A DNA stretch of 36,498 bases from a virus, in IMG/VR virus record IMGVR_UViG_3300042905_005792, positions 1 to 36,498 of that record; one strand, given 5' to 3'. The translations under genes were made by a program, and so were the position numbers. The notes beneath the pieces are model-generated. The model was not told where the DNA came from. It saw only the letters and a program-made list of their open reading frames with translations, and searched no databases. Below, piece after piece: positions 16,214 through 21,301 of the stretch (the first letter of the stretch is position 1; every line of letters begins with the position of its first letter).

Positions 16214-16288
16214 CTGGCCGTCGTTCAATGGATAGGACAGCATTCTTCTAAAGTGCGAATGGGGGTTCGATTCCCTCCGGCCGGGCCA
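16214..16288 (+). tRNA. tRNA-Arg (TCT)
   Basis: The acceptor CTGGCCG/CGGCCGG, D arm GTTC/GGAC, anticodon loop CTTCTAA (anticodon TCT, codon AGA) and T arm with loop TTCGATT all fold. CCA is encoded. It stands apart from the main array, between two protein genes, and reads AGA, a frequent arginine codon in AT-rich genomes. Confidence 0.93.
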
Positions 16289-16305
16289 AACAATTTCGAG
16301 GTTTT

Positions 16306-16764
16306 GTGAAAGAAAAATTTATTAATGCATATATGAAGGTAGCCGAAACGTTTGCCAAATTGTCATCGGCTCGGCGTCTTCATGTTGGTGCGATTATTGT
16401 AAAAGATGATCGCATCATCTCTATTGGTTACAATGGAATGCCCTCTGGTTGGGACAATGATTGTGAGGATTTAGTTGTCTATAGAAAAGAAATCGAACCT
16501 GGCCTTTTTAACAACGAATATAAACATGAATGGAAAACTAAACCAGAGGTGCTTCATGCTGAAACGAATGCAATTGCTAAGTTAGCTAAATCTACCGAAT
16601 CTGGAAACGGCGCAACTTTATTTGTTACGCATGCACCTTGTATGGATTGTGCAAAACTAGTTTATCAAAGTGGCATTAGTTCAGTTTACTATAGAAATAC
16701 TTACCGTTCCGAAGATGGTATTAATTTTTTAAATGCCGCTGGAGTGAACGTAAACAGAGTATAA
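16306..16764 (+). CDS. cd: dCMP deaminase
   Basis: The product has 152 residues and the zinc motifs HAE (His84, catalytic Glu86) and PCMDC (Cys112, Cys115). The N-terminal region (RRLHVGAIIVKDDRIISIGYNGMPSG) is the standard deoxycytidylate deaminase start. It converts dCMP to dUMP to feed dTMP synthesis; T4 CD is larger (about 193 residues). The start is GTG at 16306 with GAGGT (16298-16302) upstream. It directly follows tRNA-Arg, so the mRNA leader would be released by tRNA processing. Confidence 0.92.
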   Translation: MKEKFINAYMKVAETFAKLSSARRLHVGAIIVKDDRIISIGYNGMPSGWDNDCEDLVVYRKEIEPGLFNNEYKHEWKTKPEVLHAETNAIAKLAKSTESGNGATLFVTHAPCMDCAKLVYQSGISSVYYRNTYRSEDGINFLNAAGVNVNRV

Positions 16765-16768
16765 TTCA

Positions 16769-16816
16769 CCAGGTGAAAAATTCATTGCTCTAAATAAAAT
16801 GGAGCACACCTGGAGG
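16769..16816 (+). promoter_or_regulatory. Leader hairpin that touches the ribosome-binding site of the metallopeptidase gene
   Basis: CCAGGTG (16769-16775) pairs with CACCTGG (16807-16813), and inside it TGCTC (16786-16790) pairs with GAGCA (16802-16806). The 3' arm runs into the GGAGG (16812-16816) of the next gene, so folding would partly hide that site. TCTAAATA (16789-16796) inside is one base from a T4 late promoter. Confidence 0.5.
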
Positions 16817-16821
16817 ATTAT

Positions 16822-17337
16822 ATGCATCTTAGAGTGATCAATAGTCCAGAAAAAAATTTCACTCCGTTTGTACGAAAAGCGGCACTTTTTTATGTTGAAT
16901 ATCTGATACCAAGCAAAAGGCTCAGAGAAAACGTACATCTAAAAATAAAGTTTAATAAAAAAAGCAGTTATTGGGGTTTGGCATACATAGATGATAATAA
17001 TGATGCTAAAAAACCTAGAAAATTTGTAATAGAATTACATCCTTGGATTGGCGCCAGAGAAATATTTATTACCTTGGCGCATGAAATGGTGCACATTCGA
17101 CAATATGTCAAGGGTGACACCAATGAAAATTTATCAAAATGGAAAGGTGAAAGAATCAATTCAGAAGTGATGGATTATTACCATCATCCATGGGAAATGG
17201 AAGCTTATAGTTTAGAGACTTGTCTATATACCAAGTTCGCTATAAAAGAACAATTATGGTATGTTTTTAAAGACATAGGTAATCCAGAATTACCAATCAA
17301 AGAAGAAAAAATAAAATGGAGAAGTAAACCAATTTGA
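16822..17337 (+). CDS. SprT-like zinc metallopeptidase
   Basis: The protein has 171 residues with the zinc motif HEMVH (His87, Glu88, His91) in the helix FITLAHEMVHIRQY and a probable third ligand in PWEMEAYS (Glu125 or Glu127). Length and order (HExxH, then about 35 residues, then an ExEA helix) fit the small SprT/WSS1-type domains found in aquatic T4-like phages. Host members cut proteins crosslinked to DNA; the phage role is unknown. The following gene begins immediately after the stop codon. Confidence 0.75.
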   Translation: MHLRVINSPEKNFTPFVRKAALFYVEYLIPSKRLRENVHLKIKFNKKSSYWGLAYIDDNNDAKKPRKFVIELHPWIGAREIFITLAHEMVHIRQYVKGDTNENLSKWKGERINSEVMDYYHHPWEMEAYSLETCLYTKFAIKEQLWYVFKDIGNPELPIKEEKIKWRSKPI

Positions 17338-17338
17338 T

Positions 17339-18082
17339 ATGAAAACTGCATTGTTATTGACAGGTAATCCAAGATTTTCAAAAGACTTTGATTCACAGAT
17401 ACATAATCTAAAAAATAGCGAAATAGATTGGTATATTTGTTTTTGGAAAAGAGAAGAAGGTTTTGATCCAAAAATATCCAAAAATTGGCATGTGAAAAAT
17501 TCTTGGCAAGTGTTGGAAAAAATAAAACCTTTTCTTCCACCTGGGCATAGAATTAAATATATTGAACTTCTCGATCCTAACGATTACTCCGTTTTGCCTT
17601 ACGATTATCAAGACTATTATAGTAATCCAATAAACATCTGGCAACAATATAAAATATTACAATATTGTGATAGGTGGAGAAGAGAATTAGACTCTTATGA
17701 TTTAGTTATTCGTTCAAGAACAGATTTAGGGCTTAGTGAAAATATCGATTTAAAATTGGCATACAGTTGTTTGTCTAAAGATTCAAAGGTCATTTATACA
17801 CCTAATAATCAGAGAAACGGCTACATAGCAAATGTTGGTGGTTATCAAACCGGATTTTGTGACCAATTTGCAATAGGGTTACCACACATAATATCGGCAT
17901 ATTGTGATTCTATAGATAAATTTCATGAGTTGTATATGTCAGGCACAAAATACAATCCGGAATATCTTTTACAAACCGCACTGATGAACGAAGGTATAAC
18001 TTGGCCTCCAACTTCTTTTGAGATAATAAGAGAAAATATACACTGGCAACCTATTGACCATGGAAAATGGGCGAACGTGTAA
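17339..18082 (+). CDS. Glycosyltransferase-like protein (paralogue of the gene at 11322)
   Basis: The 247-residue protein has the same framework as the product of 11322: TGNPRFSKD at the N-terminus, IDWYICFWKR, YDLVIRSRTDLGL near residue 122 and CDQFAIGLPH near residue 180. The two are clearly related but diverged through most of their length, consistent with an old duplication or separate acquisition. A GT-A-like sugar transfer role is inferred from this layout and the other glycosyltransferases in the window. It starts two bases after the metallopeptidase stop and is the last gene before the tRNA region. Confidence 0.6.
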   Translation: MKTALLLTGNPRFSKDFDSQIHNLKNSEIDWYICFWKREEGFDPKISKNWHVKNSWQVLEKIKPFLPPGHRIKYIELLDPNDYSVLPYDYQDYYSNPINIWQQYKILQYCDRWRRELDSYDLVIRSRTDLGLSENIDLKLAYSCLSKDSKVIYTPNNQRNGYIANVGGYQTGFCDQFAIGLPHIISAYCDSIDKFHELYMSGTKYNPEYLLQTALMNEGITWPPTSFEIIRENIHWQPIDHGKWANV

Positions 18083-18099
18083 ATATTTTTATAAAAAAA

Positions 18100-18128
18100 T
18101 TAATAAAAAGCCTATATACCTGTATATT
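18100..18128 (+). promoter_or_regulatory. Possible weak promoter overlapping a palindrome
   Basis: TTAATA (18100-18105) and TATATT (18123-18128) are 17 bases apart. The -10 overlaps the palindrome ATATAC-CT-GTATAT (18114-18127), and ACCTG before the -10 also precedes the TATAAT at 18921. It would start just before the small ORF at 18150. Confidence 0.35.
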
Positions 18129-18149
18129 AAATTTTTTACGGAGATTTTT

Positions 18150-18254
18150 GTGTTAGTCTTATCCAAACCTACCTTTACAACATGCGAGTATCGCCCAAGC
18201 ATTGCCGGCGATAATCTGTCATGGATACAAGGTACAAGGGGTTTGATGAGTTAA
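18150..18254 (+). CDS. Possible 34-residue leader peptide
   Basis: GTG at 18150 opens a 34-codon frame ending in TAA at 18254 (MLVLSKPTFTTCEYRPSIAG, then a glycine-rich end). CGGAG (18139-18143) lies 6 bases upstream, and a strong terminator follows 26 bases after the stop. The ribosome site and position support translation, but the composition is unlike other proteins here, so it may instead be part of an untranslated RNA. Confidence 0.4.
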   Translation: MLVLSKPTFTTCEYRPSIAGDNLSWIQGTRGLMS

Positions 18255-18280
18255 AGTTCCAAAAAGTTCCAAAAATTCTC

Positions 18281-18314
18281 AAACCCCTAGATCGAAAGAC
18301 TAGGGGTTTTTTGT
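18281..18314 (+). terminator. Rho-independent terminator before the tRNA array
   Basis: AAACCCCTAG (18281-18290) pairs with CTAGGGGTTT (18300-18309) around a 9-base loop and is followed by more T. It isolates the tRNA operon from the genes upstream. Just before it, AAAGTTCC is repeated in tandem (18254-18272). Confidence 0.93.
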
Positions 18315-18315
18315 T

Positions 18316-18366
18316 GTTGTAAAAAAACAACAGTGTATTGCCAAGACAAGCAAATGCTACTATAAT
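18316..18366 (+). promoter_or_regulatory. tRNA promoter 1 with inverted-repeat element
   Basis: GTTGT-AAAAAA-ACAAC (18316-18331) lies 6 bases before TTGCCA (18338-18343), which is 17 bases from TATAAT (18361-18366). The same module recurs at 18873 and 19805. It drives the first tRNA block, from tRNA-Gln. Confidence 0.85.
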
Positions 18367-18375
18367 ACACATATA

Positions 18376-18388
18376 CGTTCTTTAAAAA
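18376..18388 (+). promoter_or_regulatory. boxA-like antitermination site in tRNA leader 1
   Basis: CGTTCTTTAAAAA closely resembles the boxA of bacterial rRNA leaders (TGCTCTTTAACA), where NusB/NusE load to prevent Rho termination of untranslated RNA. A second copy, CGATCTTTAAAAA, is in the leader after promoter 2. Confidence 0.6.
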
Positions 18389-18403
18389 TTAGATGTAACT
18401 TGT

Positions 18404-18477
18404 TGGGGTGTGGTGAAATGGTATCACACAGGATTTTGATTCCCGTATCCTTGGTTCGATTCCAAGCACCCCTGCCA
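18404..18477 (+). tRNA. tRNA-Gln (TTG)
   Basis: Acceptor TGGGGTG/CACCCCT with an unpaired 1-72 pair, as expected for glutamine tRNAs, anticodon loop TTTTGAT (TTG), T loop TTCGATT, CCA encoded. Confidence 0.95.
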
Positions 18478-18484
18478 AAATTTA

Positions 18485-18576
18485 GGAAGCGTGGCAGAGC
18501 CCGGTTTATTGCACTAGTCTTGAAAACTAGCGATCCTGCGAGGGGTCCGTGAGTTCGAATCTCACCGCTTCCACCA
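18485..18576 (+). tRNA. tRNA-Ser (TGA)
   Basis: Class II tRNA with acceptor GGAAGCG/CGCTTCC, anticodon loop CTTGAAA (TGA), a long variable arm and T arm GTGAG/CTCAC. CCA is encoded. Confidence 0.95.
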
Positions 18577-18584
18577 AATTTAAT

Positions 18585-18674
18585 GGAGTGATCCCATAAT
18601 GGTATTGGAGCGGATTGCTAATCCGTCGGTTTGCGAAAGCAGGCTTCTGGGTTCGAGTCCCAGTCACTCCGCCA
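18585..18674 (+). tRNA. tRNA-Ser (GCT)
   Basis: Class II tRNA with acceptor GGAGTGA/TCACTCC, anticodon loop TTGCTAA (GCT), a long variable arm (GCGAAAGC core) and discriminator G. CCA is encoded. Confidence 0.95.
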
Positions 18675-18676
18675 AC

Positions 18677-18771
18677 GGTAGGTAGCACTGGTGTGCGGCT
18701 GAGTCTTATAAGCTCGGGAGATCGGTCAGATGGGCTGAAACGGAAGGGTTCGAATCCCTTACCTACTACCA
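18677..18771 (+). tRNA. Atypical class II tRNA with anticodon TAT
   Basis: A 95-base gene with acceptor GGTAGGT/ACCTACT, T arm AAGGG-TTCGAAT-CCCTT and encoded CCA. The anticodon arm TGAGT-CTTATAA-GCTCG gives TAT, which would read AUA (Ile). A variable region of about 27 bases with TCAG/CTGA makes it class II, a form normally used only for Leu, Ser and Tyr. Position 8 is A instead of the usual T and the D arm is hard to fold. It may be a real unusual isoacceptor or a decayed gene. Confidence 0.65.
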
Positions 18772-18778
18772 ATAATAT

Positions 18779-18856
18779 GCACAGGTGGCAGAGCGGCCCA
18801 ATGCAAGAGTCTGCAAAACTCTAAAGCCGTCGGTTCGAATCCGACCCTGTGCTCCA
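18779..18856 (+). tRNA. tRNA-Cys (GCA)
   Basis: Acceptor GCACAGG/CCTGTGC, anticodon arm AGAGT-CTGCAAA-ACTCT (GCA), T arm GTCGG-TTCGAAT-CCGAC, discriminator T and encoded CCA. Confidence 0.94.
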
Positions 18857-18872
18857 GTTGCAATAAAACAAC

Positions 18873-18926
18873 GTTGTAAAAATACAACAAAATCAAAGTT
18901 GACAACGGTAACAATACCTGTATAAT
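18873..18926 (+). promoter_or_regulatory. tRNA promoter 2 with inverted-repeat element
   Basis: GTTGT-AAAAAT-ACAAC (18873-18888) lies 10 bases before TTGACA (18899-18904), which is 16 bases from TATAAT (18921-18926). It drives tRNA-Glu and the structured RNA that follows. Confidence 0.88.
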
Positions 18927-18959
18927 TGATTCTGTTGTCGATGCGGTAGTGATAACAAA

Positions 18960-18972
18960 CGATCTTTAAAAA
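18960..18972 (+). promoter_or_regulatory. boxA-like antitermination site in tRNA leader 2
   Basis: CGATCTTTAAAAA differs by one base from the site at 18376-18388 and lies at a similar place, 14 bases before tRNA-Glu. The repeat within otherwise unrelated leaders supports function. Confidence 0.6.
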
Positions 18973-18985
18973 ATAGCTGTTCATT

Positions 18986-19060
18986 GCACGGTTCGTCTAT
19001 CGGTTAGGACGCTAGCCTTTCACGCTGGAAAGACGGGTTCGATTCCCGTACCGTGTACCA
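18986..19060 (+). tRNA. tRNA-Glu (TTC)
   Basis: Acceptor GCACGGT/ACCGTGT, anticodon arm CTAGC-CTTTCAC-GCTGG (TTC), T loop TTCGATT and encoded CCA. The final ACCA also forms the start of the long RNA stem at 19057. Confidence 0.94.
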
Positions 19061-19148
19061 TATTGAAACACATTAGAACCCACCCCTAGTAGCAAAAGCG
19101 AATCAAGGGTGTAATATTGAGTGTGTTTCAATATGGTAATAGGGTTCT
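19057..19148 (+). ncRNA. Structured RNA element 1 (long stem with predicted pseudoknot)
   Basis: ACCATATTGAAACACA (19057-19072) pairs perfectly with TGTGTTTCAATATGGT (19122-19137), 16 pairs beginning at the 3' end of tRNA-Glu. AGAACCC (19075-19081), inside the loop, pairs with GGGTTCT (19142-19148) beyond the stem, a pseudoknot. ACCC (19082-19085) can pair with GGGT (19107-19110). A related element lies at 19556. T4 also makes stable RNAs of unknown role (RNA C and D) from its tRNA cluster. Confidence 0.7.
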
Positions 19149-19310
19149 GTCCCATAAGGGAATGGTAACGAAAGTGCCTTCCAATATGTTCGGTGGCCAA
19201 CGAGCATAGATGCGGAATGTATGAGTAGAGAGGTGAACGAAAGTTTGCGATAAAGCCCCGGTAGGCCTAAGCATGTAATGTGTACAAAATACATCCCTAT
19301 ACCAATTTTC
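19149..19310 (+). other. Untranslated stretch between structured RNA element 1 and tRNA-Tyr
   Basis: About 160 bases with no tRNA and no credible ORF on the + strand. It has small hairpins such as GGAA-T-GGTA with TGCC-TTCC (19160-19183) and GTGTA-CAAAA-TACAT (19280-19294), and AACGAAAGT occurs twice (19168 and 19237). It is probably the 3' continuation of the same non-coding RNA. Confidence 0.4.
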
Positions 19311-19397
19311 GGGTGCGTAGCCAAATGGTTGACGGCAGCAGACTGTAAATCTGTGACATAAGAAACGCTGGTGGTTCGAATCCATCCGCACCCACCA
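19311..19397 (+). tRNA. tRNA-Tyr (GTA)
   Basis: Class II tRNA with acceptor GGGTGCG/CGCACCC, anticodon loop CTGTAAA (GTA), variable arm and encoded CCA. Confidence 0.95.
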
Positions 19398-19399
19398 AT

Positions 19400-19473
19400 G
19401 CGGGTATAACTTAGTGGTAAAGTAGCTGGCTTTTAACCAGCAAATCCGAGTTCGATTCTCGGTGCCCGTACCA
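19400..19473 (+). tRNA. tRNA-Lys (TTT)
   Basis: Acceptor GCGGGTA/TGCCCGT, anticodon arm GCTGG-CTTTTAA-CCAGC (TTT), T arm CCGAG-TTCGATT-CTCGG and encoded CCA. Confidence 0.94.
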
Positions 19474-19482
19474 AAGAAAAAA

Positions 19483-19559
19483 GCCCCTTTGACGGAATAG
19501 GTATACGTGCCATGCTTAGAACTTGGATTTTGTGGGTTCGAATCCCACGAGGGGCACCA
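19483..19559 (+). tRNA. tRNA-Leu (TAG) with an unusually short variable loop
   Basis: Acceptor GCCCCTT/GAGGGGC, D arm ACG/CGT, anticodon loop CTTAGAA (TAG, codon CUA) and T arm GTGGG-TTCGAAT-CCCAC, CCA encoded. The variable region is only 5 bases (ATTTT), so the gene is class I, although bacterial leucine tRNAs are class II; the other leucine tRNA in this array (22216) is normal. The anticodon stem has a T-T mismatch. Confidence 0.85.
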
Positions 19560-19655
19560 TATTGAAGCATTCTAAACTGGACGCAGGATCGGGGAAAGTC
19601 AAAAGCGGGTTGATCACCACAAGTAGACTGGAGATCAAGAGTGCTTTAATATGGT
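19556..19655 (+). ncRNA. Structured RNA element 2 (long stem joining tRNA-Leu and tRNA-Asp)
   Basis: ACCATATTGAAGCATTCT (19556-19573) pairs with AGAGTGCTTTAATATGGT (19638-19655), 18 pairs with two G-T wobbles. The stem starts at the CCA end of tRNA-Leu and ends in the first three bases of tRNA-Asp. Compared with element 1, pair 12 changes from A-T to G-C and pair 16 from A-T to T-A, compensatory changes that support a selected RNA fold. The enclosed 64 bases resemble element 1 only around AAAAGCG. Confidence 0.7.
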
Positions 19656-19727
19656 TCCATAGTATATCGGCGAGTATAGCGCCCTGTCACGGCGCAGGAA
19701 CGGGTTCGAATCCCGTTGGGACCGCCA
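19653..19727 (+). tRNA. tRNA-Asp (GTC)
   Basis: Acceptor GGTTCCA/TGGGACC, anticodon arm GCGCC-CTGTCAC-GGCGC (GTC), T arm ACGGG-TTCGAAT-CCCGT, discriminator G and encoded CCA. Confidence 0.95.
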
Positions 19728-19729
19728 AT

Positions 19730-19803
19730 ACCTGATTAGCTCAAAGGTAGAGCATCCGGCTGATAACCGGAAGACACTGGATCGTTACCAGTATCAGGTA
19801 CCA
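19730..19803 (+). tRNA. tRNA-Ile (GAT)
   Basis: Acceptor ACCTGAT/ATCAGGT, D arm GCTC/GAGC, anticodon arm TCCGG-CTGATAA-CCGGA (GAT) and encoded CCA. The T loop is ATCGTTA instead of the usual TTC-type loop. Confidence 0.92.
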
Positions 19804-19804
19804 A

Positions 19805-19854
19805 GTTGTTTATATACAACGCATATTGCCAAGTTAAATATATATCTGTATAAT
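19805..19854 (+). promoter_or_regulatory. tRNA promoter 3 with inverted-repeat element
   Basis: GTTGT-TTATAT-ACAAC (19805-19820) lies 5 bases before TTGCCA (19826-19831), which is 17 bases from TATAAT (19849-19854). A 77-base leader without a clear boxA follows before tRNA-Ala; it contains CCTG/CAGG and other short pairings. Confidence 0.87.
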
Positions 19855-19931
19855 TACTTATATCAAGTCGGGAGACTTTACGTAGTTCGCCGCTATCTTC
19901 GGATAACCCTGTATACGGTAAGCAGGAAATT

Positions 19932-20006
19932 GGGCTGCTAGTGATAATGGGAGCACGCCGCCTTTGCACGGCGGAGGTTGGAGTTCGATCCTCCAGCGGT
20001 CCACCA
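19932..20006 (+). tRNA. tRNA-Ala (TGC)
   Basis: Acceptor GGGCTGC/GCGGTCC, D arm GTG/CAC, anticodon arm CCGCC-TTTGCAC-GGCGG (TGC), T loop TTCGATC and encoded CCA. Confidence 0.93.
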
Positions 20007-20012
20007 AGTTTC

Positions 20013-20086
20013 GCCCCTATAGTTAAATGGTATAACAGTTGACTTGTAATCATCAATTTCCAGTTCGATTCCGGGTGGGGGCACCA
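20013..20086 (+). tRNA. tRNA-Thr (TGT)
   Basis: Acceptor GCCCCTA/TGGGGGC, anticodon loop CTTGTAA (TGT), T loop TTCGATT and encoded CCA. One mismatch each in the anticodon and T stems. Confidence 0.92.
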
Positions 20087-20094
20087 GTTTTAAA

Positions 20095-20172
20095 CCGAGT
20101 GTAGGATAGTCCGGTCATTCCGCCTGCTTTGGGAGCAGGAAATCGTGTGTTCGAATCACACCACTCGGACCA
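20095..20172 (+). tRNA. tRNA-Pro (TGG)
   Basis: Acceptor CCGAGTG/CACTCGG, anticodon arm CCTGC-TTTGGGA-GCAGG (TGG), T loop TTCGAAT and encoded CCA. Confidence 0.95.
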
Positions 20173-20178
20173 GTTTAT

Positions 20179-20254
20179 TCCGGAGTAGCACAGAGGTAGT
20201 TGCGTCTGACTGTTAATCAGAATGTCGTTGGTTCGATCCCAGCCTCCGGAGCCA
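20179..20254 (+). tRNA. tRNA-Asn (GTT)
   Basis: Acceptor TCCGGAG/CTCCGGA, anticodon arm TCTGA-CTGTTAA-TCAGA (GTT), discriminator G and encoded CCA. Confidence 0.95.
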
Positions 20255-20260
20255 GTTGAA

Positions 20261-20335
20261 GGTAATGTAGCATAACGGTAGTGCGCCTCCTTCATACGGA
20301 GAAAAGTGTTGGTTCAACTCCAACCATTACCACCA
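20261..20335 (+). tRNA. tRNA-Met (CAT), elongator type
   Basis: Acceptor GGTAATG/CATTACC is fully paired, so it is not an initiator. Anticodon loop TTCATAC (CAT), T arm GTTGG-TTCAACT-CCAAC and encoded CCA. It could in principle be an Ile2 tRNA instead. Confidence 0.85.
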
Positions 20336-20347
20336 AAGGAGATTATT

Positions 20348-21235
20348 ATGTTGTTGGATGAAATTATTTCTGTTCCATATACTACTCATCCTAAGATGAC
20401 GAAAAATAAAGGCACTATTTTCAACAAAACTCCAAATTTAGATTATATTCGTTCTAAAGAAAAAGAGTTAAAAGAATTTGCTCCTGATTTGTGTGCCGAG
20501 ACATTTGAAAATATCTCAAAGCAACTTGTTCGAAAAAGTTCAATCTACTGTGGTGTACCACAAACAGATTCAATGATTGAATTTGCAATGAATTTTGAAG
20601 AAGATGTTGCAATTATGCATAACGGAAAATTATCAGGAATTTGTTTCTGTTTTCCGAGTAGTTGGATTCCTAAAAAACGCATAGGTATGTCTCTAGAAGA
20701 TATTCATTCACCAGTTGCGGATAATGAAAGACTTGTGAAAATGAGTGCAAAAATTGCACATACAATGGCGGATCCTGTTCTTGGGTCCTTTCGAAGATAT
20801 GTATGGACGATTACAAATAATCCTGAATTGAGTAATCATCCTAAAAGAAAAAGTATGGTTGTACCTAAAAGTTTAGATGATTTGTATTTTAGACTTGAAA
20901 CTCAAACAACTGCACCTATAGGTGACTGTGTGACAAGTTTGTTCTTTGTTAAAGTTCAAGTAATTCCTCTTAGTCATGTTTGGGGAAGTTACGGTAAACT
21001 AATTACTGACAGTGTAAATTCTATGAGTGATGCAATTTTGGAATACAAAAATCTAAAACATATTAAAACGGTCCTTAGTTCAATGGATCAGAACACCGGG
21101 CTACGAACCCGTGAGGTTGGGAGTTCGAATCTCTCAGGACCGGCCAACTATAATTTGAAAGATGAGTATTATGATATCCTTACAACTGAAGATTGTTTAG
21201 TTAAAGATTCTCCCAGTGGTGTAAAGGCAACATAA
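20348..21235 (+). CDS. DUF3445 family protein (heme-dependent N-demethylase-like) with a tRNA gene in its 3' end
   Basis: The frame has 295 codons. Residues 1-238 look like DUF3445: CFCFPSSWIPKKRIGMSLEDIHSPV, RYVWTITNNPEL, DLYFRLETQTTAPIGDCVTSLFFVKVQVIPL and ending AILEYKNLK. Characterised relatives are subunits of a heme-dependent oxidative N-demethylase. AAGGAG (20335-20340) precedes the ATG at 20348. The last 55 codons run through the complete tRNA-Arg gene (21069-21146, exactly 78 bases or 26 codons) and stop inside tRNA-Trp. The native end is probably near residue 240, and tRNA insertion has replaced it. Processing of the tRNA would cut this mRNA before its stop codon. Confidence 0.75.
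   Translation: MLLDEIISVPYTTHPKMTKNKGTIFNKTPNLDYIRSKEKELKEFAPDLCAETFENISKQLVRKSSIYCGVPQTDSMIEFAMNFEEDVAIMHNGKLSGICFCFPSSWIPKKRIGMSLEDIHSPVADNERLVKMSAKIAHTMADPVLGSFRRYVWTITNNPELSNHPKRKSMVVPKSLDDLYFRLETQTTAPIGDCVTSLFFVKVQVIPLSHVWGSYGKLITDSVNSMSDAILEYKNLKHIKTVLSSMDQNTGLRTREVGSSNLSGPANYNLKDEYYDILTTEDCLVKDSPSGVKAT
21069..21146 (+). tRNA. tRNA-Arg (ACG)
   Basis: Acceptor CGGTCCT/AGGACCG, D arm starting GTTC, anticodon loop CTACGAA (ACG), T arm GGGAG-TTCGAAT-CTCTC, discriminator G and encoded CCA. It lies wholly within the open frame of the DUF3445 gene. Confidence 0.94.
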
Positions 21236-21283
21236 GAGTCTCCAAAACTTTTGATTGCGGTTCGAATCCGTACTGGGAGGCCA
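21210..21283 (+). tRNA. tRNA-Trp (CCA)
   Basis: Acceptor CTCCCAG/CTGGGAG, anticodon loop CTCCAAA (CCA), T arm TGCGG-TTCGAAT-CCGTA, discriminator G as usual for tryptophan, CCA encoded. The stop codon of the upstream frame is within it. Confidence 0.94.
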
Positions 21284-21301
21284 TTTTATCAGAGGTGGAT
21301 T

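Noticed and set aside
18677-18771. Selenocysteine tRNA, suggested by the 95-base length
   Set aside because: The anticodon is TAT and not TCA, and the acceptor has 7 pairs instead of 8.
19057-19310. RNase P RNA, tmRNA or group I intron in the gap after tRNA-Glu
   Set aside because: I could not find the conserved P4 region, a tRNA-like tmRNA end with tag frame, or intron core P3-P7; only short coincidental words match.
18527-20295. Many antisense ORFs of 60-106 codons across the tRNA array
   Set aside because: They are mirror frames of tRNA genes, which are GC-richer and stop-poor; they carry tRNA-derived words such as TRT or NPTR and have no ribosome sites.
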